From the NCBI RefSeq assembly GCF_964026455.1, contig NZ_OZ032152.1:806001-870000 (forward strand): a DNA stretch of 64,000 nucleotides, in the 5' to 3' direction. Each line of letters begins with the position of its first letter. Position 1 is the first letter of the stretch. A model generated the notes under the pieces. The model had not been told where the DNA came from and made no database searches. It worked only from the letters and a program-made list of their open reading frames with translations. Of the stretch, positions 49,489 through 56,793 are shown piece after piece. The position numbers and the translations under genes are program-made. The DNA comes from Rickettsia endosymbiont of Lasioglossum villosulum (GTDB lineage: Bacteria; Pseudomonadota; Alphaproteobacteria; Rickettsiales; Rickettsiaceae).

Positions 49489-50589
49489 TTAACGCCCCAC
49501 AAAAGATTCATGATGTTTAGAAGCATTTTGTGTTTGTTGTGGCGGTGTTACACTATTACTATAGCCGCTAATTTTACCATGTGTAAGGTTCTCTTGCATA
49601 TTATGAACTTGTTGTTGTGCTTGCTCTTGTGCTTTACTTATTTCGGGCTTTTGTACTTTATTAGTGGCATTTGGAATTACTGAAACTTGAGTTTGTTTAT
49701 TTTCTTTGCTAAACGCTTCTTTTATTCCCCAAATTGTGCTTCAACAAAATAACTAGCTCCAGCTTTTACTGCCGATTTAACTTTTTGAAAACCAGTTTTC
49801 TCAGGAGGTTCTTTAAACTCATCTCTTGCTCCTACTTCTTTTTGCTTTGTAGCAAATGCCGCTTCAAGCTGTATCTGGTTTAGCTTATCTATATTAGGTG
49901 TATCTAAAAATTCTTTTAATGTTTGATTATTTATTCTCTACACCTATAGGTGTTGGATTTAATGCTACTGAACTAATAGCACCGCCTACTTTAAGAATTC
50001 TTTTAGTACCTTTGCTTGATATTACCTTATACGTTTTATCTAAACCATCTGCTATTATATTACCACCAGGCACACTAGTTCTAATTTTATTAAGAGCTTT
50101 ATCATATAAGCCAGGGCTATGCTGTCCTTCTTCCTTAATTTTTCCACCTTTTCGAGCTTTATCGAGTGGATCAGCTGCTTTTGAAACAGCTGTTGCTACT
50201 TTAGACCCGCCTTTAGCTACTCCTTCTACTATATGCTCAACACCGCAGACAATATCATGTGCAGCAATTTTACCTACTCCTTTAACCACCCCGGCAGTTA
50301 CATGATATCCTGCCTCAGCAGTAGCTCCTGCAAGTGCAGTAGCTGCAGCTCCAGCTTGTGCCATTCTTGTGCCTTTAAGTTTAGGATCATCCTTTAATAT
50401 TTTTCTTGTTTTTTTCTCTTCTTGGGGATTTGAGGGTGCTGGTTGTTCCTGCTCTTGTACAGGTTCAGGATTTTGTACATTAACCCCTTCAGGCGTATTT
50501 ATAGAAGGTTTAAGTTTATTACTTTCTTCTGCACTTTTTACTCCCTCTTCAAGCGTATTAATCGACGATTTTAAACTCTCCTTACTCAT
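49489..50589 (-). pseudogene. Hypothetical Gln/Ala-rich protein, broken by two frameshifts
   Basis: Piece 1 (50589 to 49927, 220 residues) starts MSKESLKSSINTLEEGVKS, has a Pro/Gln-rich region (PEPVQEQEQPAPSNPQEEKK) and a long Ala/Gly-rich stretch with alternating small and hydrophobic residues (TRMAQAGAAATALAGA..., GVAKGGSKVATAVSKAAD), perhaps membrane-active or amphipathic. It ends GVENK-stop. The next frame continues QTLKEFLDTPNIDKLNQIQLEAAFATKQKEVGARDEF to a stop near 49740. A third continues GIKEAFSKENKQTQVSVIPN and a Gln-rich tail (QEQAQQQVHNMQENLTHG) to TAA at 49489-49491. Together this would be about 365 residues. The family was not recognised. Its tail ends exactly where comF starts. 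Confidence 0.65.
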
Positions 50590-50656
50590 AAATTTACATC
50601 CTTAACATTAAGAATTGAAACAATAAAAAATATACATATAATAAATGAAAAGTTGG

Positions 50657-50783
50657 GTATACGAAGATCAACTTGGAAAAGAGCAAGGAGTCTAAAGCCC
50701 TCGGAGCGGAGCGTATACTTAATACGTGAGCACCACAGATCTTATAAGACGACGTAGCCAATTTTTCAAGTTCATCGAGTATA
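50657..50783 (-). repeat. Dispersed repeat, family A, just after the ubiH stop
   Basis: About 127 bases, GTATACGAAGATCAACTTGG ... TTTTCAAGTTCATCGAGTATA, with the GGAGCGGAGCGTATACTTAA core. Read on the minus strand its left end begins 3-5 bases after the monooxygenase stop codon, in the gene's orientation. Confidence 0.85.
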
Positions 50784-50785
50784 TT

Positions 50786-51934
50786 TTACCTTTTACCGAT
50801 TGCGTAGCTAGTAATCAGATTTTTAATAGGCTTAAAGTTATTTATCACTTTAAACCCTATTTGTCTTAAATGCCTTAAACTTTTTGAATGATTTGAGAAA
50901 ATATTATTAAGCTCATCAGTTAGCTTATACATGATAAAATTATCTGCTTGTCTTGATTTTTGGTATTCTGATAGCGGTAAATTATTACTTACTATAATAA
51001 TTAAGGATTCAATATCCTTTATACCTTGATTAAGTCCTTGACCGGCTAATGGATGCACAATATGAGCACTATCGGCAATAAGTATTATTTTATTATGAAA
51101 ATACCTATTTGCTATACGAGCTTTGAGAGAAAAACCTCTTACTTCACTATCAATAGTGATTTTCCCAAGTGAATTACCAGCATTTCTTTGCGTTAAGAAT
51201 CTAACCTCTTCAATAGGCAGCTGCATAATTAAAGCAGCTTGGTCAGAAGAAGTTGACCATATTACAGAAGAACTATGTTGATCTTTCATCGGCAATAATG
51301 CAAAAGGTCCTAAGGGCAGAAAATGCTCCATAGCACAATTCTCATGTGGTTTTTCATGCTTAATATTAAATACTAAAGCTGTTTGATATGGCTTTTCTAT
51401 TTCATTCGCAAAATAATGTGATCTAATCTTTGAATTTGCTCCATCACATACAATTAATAAATTACATTTAACGTAGGTTTCGTTATTAAACTTAATAATA
51501 GAGTATTCGTTATGACTCATAACTTTTTGATATTCTTTATTATCAACTAATGTTATCAGTGGATTACCAATTACTTTTGATAATAATATTTTCTTAAAAT
51601 CGTTATTCTGAACTACATACCCTAAAGAACTATCATTTTTTAGTTCCAATATCTCAGGAGCTTTATTATCAACTACATAAACATCTTTCATGTGGCTTAC
51701 AAACTCTTCCAGCTCTTGCCACATATCAATGGAAGATAAAAAATCCTTAGAAGCCGGCGTCAAAGCTGTTGTTCTAATATCGTTAAAAAAACTAGGACTT
51801 TTAACAGCCTTACTTTCAAATATAGTAGTTTCTATACCTTTTTTGGCAAAAGCAAGAGCGGTTAGCATACCACTCAAACCACATCCCAAAATAACTTTAT
51901 CAATCTGCTTTGTTTTTATCTGATTCATATACAA
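50786..51934 (-). CDS. ubiH: FAD-dependent ubiquinone-biosynthesis monooxygenase (UbiH/UbiF/VisC type)
   Basis: 382 residues (ATG at 51934; a second ATG two codons on is equally possible). The Rossmann dinucleotide motif is KVILGCGLSGMLTALAFAKKG. The family's second FAD motif is IILIADSAHIVHPLAGQGLNQGIKDIE, diagnostic for the UbiH/COQ6 group. It hydroxylates the aromatic ring during ubiquinone synthesis at the inner membrane; which ring position cannot be told. The start overlaps the end of the MrpF-like gene by about 30 bases, so they are co-transcribed. A family A repeat follows the stop directly. Confidence 0.9.
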   Translation of the reverse strand: MYMNQIKTKQIDKVILGCGLSGMLTALAFAKKGIETTIFESKAVKSPSFFNDIRTTALTPASKDFLSSIDMWQELEEFVSHMKDVYVVDNKAPEILELKNDSSLGYVVQNNDFKKILLSKVIGNPLITLVDNKEYQKVMSHNEYSIIKFNNETYVKCNLLIVCDGANSKIRSHYFANEIEKPYQTALVFNIKHEKPHENCAMEHFLPLGPFALLPMKDQHSSSVIWSTSSDQAALIMQLPIEEVRFLTQRNAGNSLGKITIDSEVRGFSLKARIANRYFHNKIILIADSAHIVHPLAGQGLNQGIKDIESLIIIVSNNLPLSEYQKSRQADNFIMYKLTDELNNIFSNHSKSLRHLRQIGFKVINNFKPIKNLITSYAIGKR

Positions 51935-52166
51935 AATATTTTAAATAACCATTTGTTGCTATAAAGCTCAATAAAAAATAAATAATTGCTATATCTAAAT
52001 ATGAGCTATTGCCTAGATAAAAACCCAAGCAGCAAATAAATAAACTCACCACACTAGTTAAACTGTTTAGAATTAATAGCTTAGTGAAAATATCCGTTTT
52101 TCTGATAAATAGATAGGTTATTAAAGAAATAAATAAAGAAATGATAATTAGAAAGATATTAATCAT
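51900..52166 (-). CDS. MrpF/PhaF-like cation/proton antiporter subunit F
   Basis: 88 residues, nearly all membrane: three predicted helices (about 1-20, 28-50, 55-75). The pattern IRKTDIFTKLLILNSL, followed by LDIAIIYFLLSFIATNGYLKYF, matches the MrpF/MnhF/PhaF family (R-D-R...N ... LDVALVYALLSF). In other bacteria this is one subunit of the multi-gene Mrp Na+/H+ antiporter. No other mrp gene is seen next to it here, so partners must be elsewhere or it acts alone. It overlaps the downstream ubiH start. Confidence 0.75.
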   Translation of the reverse strand: MINIFLIIISLFISLITYLFIRKTDIFTKLLILNSLTSVVSLFICCLGFYLGNSSYLDIAIIYFLLSFIATNGYLKYFVYESDKNKAD

Positions 52167-52205
52167 AATTAATTTGCTATGTATTTAAAGGGCTTGTTGA
52201 AAAAC

Positions 52206-52293
52206 GTCATTGCGAGAAGCATAGCTTTGATGCAATCTCAGGATGTTTAATAAGATTGCCTCCGCCCTCGGCTTTGCCACTCCTCGCAATGAC
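52206..52293. repeat. Palindromic repeat, family B
   Basis: GTCATTGCGAGAAGCATAGC ... GCCACTCCTCGCAATGAC, between the MrpF-like gene and tRNA-Asp. The rest of 52167-52453 is AT-rich without a recognisable gene. Confidence 0.85.
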
Positions 52294-52453
52294 TAATCAA
52301 AACCTGTATTATAATAATCCACTATAATATTACAAACTGCAAATAAATTTGATTAAAATTACTTAAATAATTTTAATATATGTAACTGTTTAACTTAATA
52401 TTAAGCTGTTTTAGATAAAGAAGTTAGAAAAAACTTAAAGTCTTATAGGATGT

Positions 52454-52530
52454 TGGCGAGAGTGACGGGACTCGAACCCGCGACCTTCTGCGTGACAGGC
52501 AGACGCTCTAACCAACTGAGCTACACCCCC
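52454..52530 (-). tRNA. tRNA-Asp (anticodon GTC)
   Basis: Read on the minus strand: acceptor GGGGGTG pairs with CACTCTC (several G-U), D-arm TAGCTCAGTTGGTTAGAGC, anticodon stem TCTGC/GCAGA with loop CTGTCAC (anticodon GTC), T-arm GCGGGTTCGAGTCCCGT, discriminator G and encoded CCA. All stems close, 77 bases including CCA. Confidence 0.97.
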
Positions 52531-52670
52531 CTTTAAGGGATAACAAATTATATATAACAATTCTTTCGATCGTGCAAGGATAAAATAGTTTATTTTCATT
52601 TTTTTGGAGCATATATACAGCATATGAAATATTTAAATAACTTACAAAATACTAAAAACCCTTAAAATAA

Positions 52671-52747
52671 GGCAAGAATGACGGGACTCGAACCCGCGAC
52701 TTTCTGCATGACAGGCAGAAAATCTAAACTAATTGAGCTATATGAGT
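52671..52747 (-). pseudogene. Decayed second copy of tRNA-Asp (GTC)
   Basis: The anticodon stem-loop (TCTGC CTGTCAT GCAGA) and T-arm (GCGGGTTCGAGTCCCGT) are intact and match the gene 140 bases away. The acceptor stem no longer pairs (ACTCATA against CATTCTT), the D-stem is weakened (GCTC/GATT) and the 3' end reads GCCT rather than GCCA. It is probably a tandem duplication in decay, unlikely to be processed. Confidence 0.85.
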
Positions 52748-52855
52748 CAGTATTATAATAAAATCTAAAACAATCATCAGTAATCTCTTTTTCCATCCTT
52801 AGTTGAACTCTTAAAAATTATTATACTTTTTTAAGATTTTCTTAATAAGGGCAGC

Positions 52856-52877
52856 ATATAAGCCGGTTCGCTTATAT
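52856..52877. other. Short hairpin upstream of the hypothetical gene
   Basis: A perfect 8-bp stem ATATAAGC / GCTTATAT with a CGGTTC loop, 43 bases before the ATG at 52920. It may be a terminator of upstream transcription or a 5' leader structure. Confidence 0.35.
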
Positions 52878-52919
52878 TAAGGAATCTTATTTTTATTAAT
52901 CAATAATTAAGAGTATAAT

Positions 52920-53255
52920 ATGACAAAACCATCCGTTATTAAATTAGCTACCCCTTTTGAACGCTTAAAATTTCATAATCCTTTACCTGATATTGCACTT
53001 AGGCTCGCTATTATTATGCAAGCAATAATTGATTCAACTAATACTTCCCCAAAAAAAGAAGCTAAAAAAGCAGAAGATGCAGCTAAAAAATGGATTTTTA
53101 TAGATAATGAAGATTTTATTACCATATGTTTTGAAGCAGGGATAGAACCCTCTTTAGTAAGAAAAATCACTAAAGGCTTAATTAGACTACAACAAAATAA
53201 ATCAGTTACCTATGAAGGAGATTTATTTTGTAATAAAAGCTTGAAATTACGCTAA
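52920..53255 (+). CDS. Small conserved hypothetical protein
   Basis: 111 residues. A mostly helical N-terminus (FHNPLPDIALRLAIIMQAIIDST) is followed by a Lys/Ala-rich linker and a helix-turn-helix-looking segment WIFIDNEDFITICFEAGIEPSLVRKITKGL. The W-x-F-x-x-x-E-D-F-x-x-x-C-x-x-A-G-I-x-P pattern is reminiscent of small alphaproteobacterial phage- or chromosome-borne proteins, but I cannot name the family. Cytosolic. It is followed by a strong hairpin, then hpf. Confidence 0.75.
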   Translation: MTKPSVIKLATPFERLKFHNPLPDIALRLAIIMQAIIDSTNTSPKKEAKKAEDAAKKWIFIDNEDFITICFEAGIEPSLVRKITKGLIRLQQNKSVTYEGDLFCNKSLKLR

Positions 53256-53267
53256 ATATAAATTAAT

Positions 53268-53298
53268 TGTATAGATGTTACTAGTTAACATCTATACA
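53268..53298 (+). terminator. Perfect 13-bp hairpin, probable terminator
   Basis: TGTATAGATGTTA and TAACATCTATACA are exact reverse complements around the loop CTAGT, 13 bases after the stop at 53255. No clear T-run follows. Confidence 0.55.
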
Positions 53299-53358
53299 TA
53301 CTAATAACTAATATTTACGTTATAGTTATAGTTCTAATTTTAAGCTATAAGGTTATTT

Positions 53359-53937
53359 ATGATTATTTCAGTTTCAGGACAACATATTTCTATTGGTAAT
53401 AATTTACAAGAATATTCAAAAGAAAGAGTTAACCAAGTTCTAACAAAATATTTTTCTGATATAATAAGTGCAGATATACATTATTCAAAAGAAGGAATAA
53501 ATTTTAAATGCGATATTATAGCAAAATATGGTTCAGGTAAGCATAATATCGTTAAGAGTAACGAGAGCTGCAATGACATATATGTAGCATTTGACAAAGC
53601 TATGGCAAAACTCGAAAAGCAGCTTAGAAAATATAAATCAAAACTAAAAAATCATCACACAGGTAAAGTAAAAATATCTGAAATCGATTCTGAAGGTACT
53701 AAATATATTATTAGTCCTCAAGATCAAGAAAATACTAATGATACAAATGATGCTAATTATCCAATAATTATTGCTGAAAAACCTGTAGAAATATTAAAGC
53801 TATCAGTAAAAGAAGCAGTAATGAAAATGGATTTAGAAAATTTACCAGCAGTAGTATTCAAGAACGTTAATAATAATCGTATAAATATAGTGTATTATCG
53901 TAAAGATGGTAATATTTCTTGGGTAGATTATAATTAA
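53359..53937 (+). CDS. hpf: Ribosome hibernation-promoting factor, long form
   Basis: 192 residues. The N-terminal S30AE/HPF domain begins MIISVSGQHISIGNNLQEYSKERVNQVL and includes the DIYVAFDKAMAKLEKQLRKYKSKLKNH helix. A linker of about 50 residues leads to the C-terminal dimerisation domain VVFKNVNNNRINIVYYRKDGNISWVDY. The long form forms 100S ribosome dimers at low growth. The stop codon overlaps the ATG of the next gene (TAATG), so the two are translationally coupled. Confidence 0.95.
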   Translation: MIISVSGQHISIGNNLQEYSKERVNQVLTKYFSDIISADIHYSKEGINFKCDIIAKYGSGKHNIVKSNESCNDIYVAFDKAMAKLEKQLRKYKSKLKNHHTGKVKISEIDSEGTKYIISPQDQENTNDTNDANYPIIIAEKPVEILKLSVKEAVMKMDLENLPAVVFKNVNNNRINIVYYRKDGNISWVDYN

Positions 53938-54441
53938 TGATTATTATCCCCTATAAAGGAATTAAACCTAACATTGATAAAACAGCCTATATTGCTCCAA
54001 GTAGTTCTATAATAGGGGATGTTAAAATTGGAAGTAAATCAAGCATTTGGTTTAATACTGTTTTAAGAGGAGATGTTGAATCAATAAAGATAGGGGATAA
54101 TACTAACGTACAAGACGGCAGCGTAATTCATACTTCAAGGTTTAATGGTCCTGTAGAAATAGGCAATAACATAACTATTGGTCATTTATCGCTTATTCAT
54201 GCTTGTATTATCTGCAATAATGCCTTTATTGGTATGAGTGGACTATGCAGTAATAGAAGAATATGCTTTTGTTGCTGCAGGAAGCCTTGTACCTCCTAAA
54301 AAAATAATTAAATCTAAAGAATTATGGATGGGTCGCCCTGCAAAATTCGTTAGATATTTAACAGATCAAGAGCTAGAAGAGATGCAAGATAATGTAAGAA
54401 ATTACGTAGAACTTACTAATATTTATAGCTCTAATAAATAA
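53937..54441 (+). pseudogene. Gamma carbonic anhydrase family protein (PaaY/YrdA-like), frameshifted
   Basis: Piece 1 (53937 to about 54235) reads MIIIPYKGIKPNIDKTAYIA, then left-handed beta-helix hexapeptide repeats (GDVKIGSKSSIWFNTVLRGD, NVQDGSVIHTSRFNGPVEIGNNITIGHLSLIHAC) with the zinc-ligand His positions, ending at GM. The downstream frame continues MDYAVIEEYAFVAAGSLVPPKKIIKS to a TAA at 54439. In the family the two are joined as GMGA-T-x-MDYAVI, so a small deletion near 54236 caused the shift. Original length was about 170 residues. A truncated product would lose the C-terminal helix. Confidence 0.9.
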
Positions 54442-54515
54442 GTATATAAAAAGTTATAGCTTCTAATTTAGGTTTCGTGAAGATTGATAATTATATACAT
54501 CTTTGGTAAAAAATT

Positions 54516-55337
54516 TTATCTAAAAAACTCTGGCTTAAATAGCTTAAAACTTTCCTGAGCTGACGTTGGTAATGGTGTTAAATTATATTGCGGATCAAAA
54601 GCATTTCCGTAAATCTTTTCTGTTTTTTTAATTGAATTTGGAAATTTTAAAGATAATAATATAGACTTTAAAATAGTAAAAATTGCTATATAAGGATCAG
54701 TTTCAGGAGAAGATAAGCGATGTTCTAAACGTTTAGGAATAACATTTGGAGTTCGAATAGCTACACTTCTGTTATTTCCTCCATAAGATACATGAGTTGG
54801 TGCCATAAAATCTTTGTCAAGGCGTAAATAATCAATACTACCAGGCATAAAAGCAAGTAGAGTATCTAGCATATAATGGCATAAACCTTGTGCTGCTAAA
54901 ATTATATAATCGCCAGATTCTATATCAAAACTTATATGGAAATGCATACTATTTCCATAATCATTTAAAAAAGGTTTAGGAGAAAAATCCGTATGACCAT
55001 TTAAATATTCAGCTATTTTTGTTAAAGTATTTTTAACTTTAAGTATCATTTTTGCATAATTTACTAAATCATGGGATGGAGGAAGATCTATTTCGAATTG
55101 ATTATTACCCTTTTCTTTTTTTATTTTAGAAATTTTAAACTTCGTTAAATATTTTCTTGCAAGTATTTCAAATTTAGATATATCAATATTAGGGCTTAAG
55201 TAAAACTCTATCTCTACCCCAATAATAGGTATTAAATTATAATCTTTATGAAATTGGAAAATGATTTTTTCTAGCTGTTTCTTTTTTTGTAGGTTATTAG
55301 ATAAGGTATTAATAAAATTATTATAGGATATTTGCAT
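54516..55337 (-). CDS. Glutamine synthetase-like catalytic-domain protein
   Basis: 273 residues corresponding to the guanido-kinase-fold catalytic domain of glutamine synthetase: IIGVEIEFYLSP (metal Glu), NQFEIDLPPSHDLVNYA, FSPKPFLNDYGNSMHFHISF (metal His), THVSYGGNNRSVAIRTPN, RLEHRLSSPETDPYIAI. The N-terminal beta-grasp domain, about 100 residues that form part of the active site in normal GS dodecamers, is absent, so it is probably not a true glutamine synthetase. Gamma-glutamyl ligase of another amine, or no activity, are both possible. Its ATG shares bases with the ATG of pgeF on the other strand (CATG), leaving no room for intergenic promoters. Confidence 0.8.
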   Translation of the reverse strand: MQISYNNFINTLSNNLQKKKQLEKIIFQFHKDYNLIPIIGVEIEFYLSPNIDISKFEILARKYLTKFKISKIKKEKGNNQFEIDLPPSHDLVNYAKMILKVKNTLTKIAEYLNGHTDFSPKPFLNDYGNSMHFHISFDIESGDYIILAAQGLCHYMLDTLLAFMPGSIDYLRLDKDFMAPTHVSYGGNNRSVAIRTPNVIPKRLEHRLSSPETDPYIAIFTILKSILLSLKFPNSIKKTEKIYGNAFDPQYNLTPLPTSAQESFKLFKPEFFR

Positions 55338-56061
55338 GGAAGCACTAATAAACGGACTAGTATATTATAAAATTTTTGACGGAACATTCAAGGATTCTAG
55401 TCATAGATATGTAAAAAAAAATAATTCTATAGATGAAATAGAAATAATAAGAAACAAAAAAGCCATAACTGATTATTTTAAAGCAGAAGATATTCTAATT
55501 TTAAATCAAGTTTACGGTATAGATATTATTGATGCAGATAATAATTCTATTATCATACCTGAAGCTGATGGCAGTATTACTACTAGAAAAAATTTAGTTC
55601 TAGCAGTGCAAACTGCAGATTGTGTACCAGTGTTACTTGCAAGCGGTGATGGTAAAATAATTGGAGCAGCACATGCAGGATGGAAAGGTGCTATAAACGG
55701 TATTATCCATAACATAGTTAATAAGATGATAGAAAAAGGTGCAAAAAATTTGGCTGCACTAATAGGTCCTGCTATAGCTCAAGGATCATATGAAGTTGAT
55801 GTAGAATATTATAAAGCTTTTTTAGATAAAGATATTAATAACAAACAATTCTTCATAAATTCAAAAAAAGAAAATCATTATATGTTTGATTTACCAGGAT
55901 TTGTAGAATTACAGCTTAAGCAAACAGGAGTTAAAAATATTAAAAGGATTACAGAGGATACTTATGCAAACCCAGCAAAATACCCTAGCAAAAGACGCTC
56001 TTATCACTTGCAAGAACCTTATAATCAAAATATATTATCAACAATTATAATTAAAAATTAG
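55336..56061 (+). CDS. pgeF: Peptidoglycan editing factor PgeF (YfiH family)
   Basis: 241 residues of the multi-copper-oxidase-like laccase-domain family. Signature blocks: VQTADCVPVLLA, GAAHAGWKGAINGI with the metal His, GPAIAQGSYEVD, and the C-terminal EDTYANPAKYPSKRRSYH. YfiH/PgeF removes misincorporated L-Ser-containing muropeptide precursors. Length is normal. Its start codon overlaps that of the GS-like gene on the opposite strand. The stop is 4 bases before the deformylase-like ATG, so they are likely an operon. Confidence 0.92.
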   Translation: MEALINGLVYYKIFDGTFKDSSHRYVKKNNSIDEIEIIRNKKAITDYFKAEDILILNQVYGIDIIDADNNSIIIPEADGSITTRKNLVLAVQTADCVPVLLASGDGKIIGAAHAGWKGAINGIIHNIVNKMIEKGAKNLAALIGPAIAQGSYEVDVEYYKAFLDKDINNKQFFINSKKENHYMFDLPGFVELQLKQTGVKNIKRITEDTYANPAKYPSKRRSYHLQEPYNQNILSTIIIKN

Positions 56062-56065
56062 TATT

Positions 56066-56617
56066 ATGAACCAAGAAAAATCTTACTATCAAATAGTTTA
56101 CGCTCCAAACGATATCTTTAAGAAGCAAGCAGAACATATAGAAGTCGTTGATGATAATATTCGCATTATTGTAGATAAAATGCTTAATACTATGCAGATA
56201 GAAAGGGCGGTAGGGCTTGGTGCTAATATGGTCGGTATATTAAAGCGTATAGCGGTAGTTGATTTACATGAGAATAACAAATCATCACCTATTATTTTTA
56301 TCAATCCGGAAATAACTTATTTCTCAAGTGACAAACAAACATTTATGGAAAGATCTTTATCATTTCCAGGAATAGAAACACCTATTACCAGATCAAAAGC
56401 AATAAAAATAAATTACTTTGATTATCAAGGGAATAAACAAGAGCTAGAAGCACAAGATTTTTTAGCAACAGTAATTCAGCATGAAGTAGATTATTTAAAT
56501 GGCAAAGTTTTTTTAGATCACTTATCTAAACTAAAACGCGACACTTTGTTTAAAAAAATGCTGAAATATATAAAAATGCACCCTCCTCATGTTCATGGAA
56601 GTAGCTGTAAGCATTAA
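56066..56617 (+). CDS. Peptide deformylase-like protein lacking key metal ligands
   Basis: 183 residues clearly of the PDF fold (YQIVYAPNDIFKKQAEHI at the start), but all three motifs are altered. Motif I is GLGANM (51-56) instead of G-h-G-h-A-A-x-Q, so the catalytic Gln is missing. Motif II is ERSLS (95-99) instead of EGCLS, replacing the metal-binding Cys with Ser97. Motif III is QHEVDY (138-143) instead of QHExDH, replacing one metal His with Tyr143. Two of three metal ligands are gone, so deformylation is very unlikely. The C-terminus is His/Cys rich (HPPHVHGSSCKH). It follows pgeF by 4 bases. A true def must be elsewhere. The open, full-length frame suggests a retained non-catalytic role, or recent loss of function without frame damage. 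Confidence 0.88.
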   Translation: MNQEKSYYQIVYAPNDIFKKQAEHIEVVDDNIRIIVDKMLNTMQIERAVGLGANMVGILKRIAVVDLHENNKSSPIIFINPEITYFSSDKQTFMERSLSFPGIETPITRSKAIKINYFDYQGNKQELEAQDFLATVIQHEVDYLNGKVFLDHLSKLKRDTLFKKMLKYIKMHPPHVHGSSCKH

Positions 56618-56630
56618 GATTATTTAAACA

Positions 56631-56659
56631 TTGACAATATACTATAGCTTTATTACAAT
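56631..56659 (+). promoter_or_regulatory. Near-consensus sigma70 promoter
   Basis: TTGACA (56631-56636), 17-base spacer, TACAAT (56654-56659). Drives the gene at 56794 with a leader of about 125 bases. Confidence 0.7.
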
Positions 56660-56793
56660 ATGGTTAATAAATCTTAATAGTTTAATATGTTAGTTAATAG
56701 TCAACCAGTAGTAAGGATACACGAAAATATTATAGCGTTAGATATTTATTCTAATTAGGGTTTTAGATTTAGAATTTTAATAGAAGAATATGT

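Noticed and set aside
52435..52623. Minus-strand ORF reading ...GGVAQLVRASACHAEGRGFESRHS
   Set aside because: It is the translation of the tRNA-Asp gene, a well-known spurious ORF.
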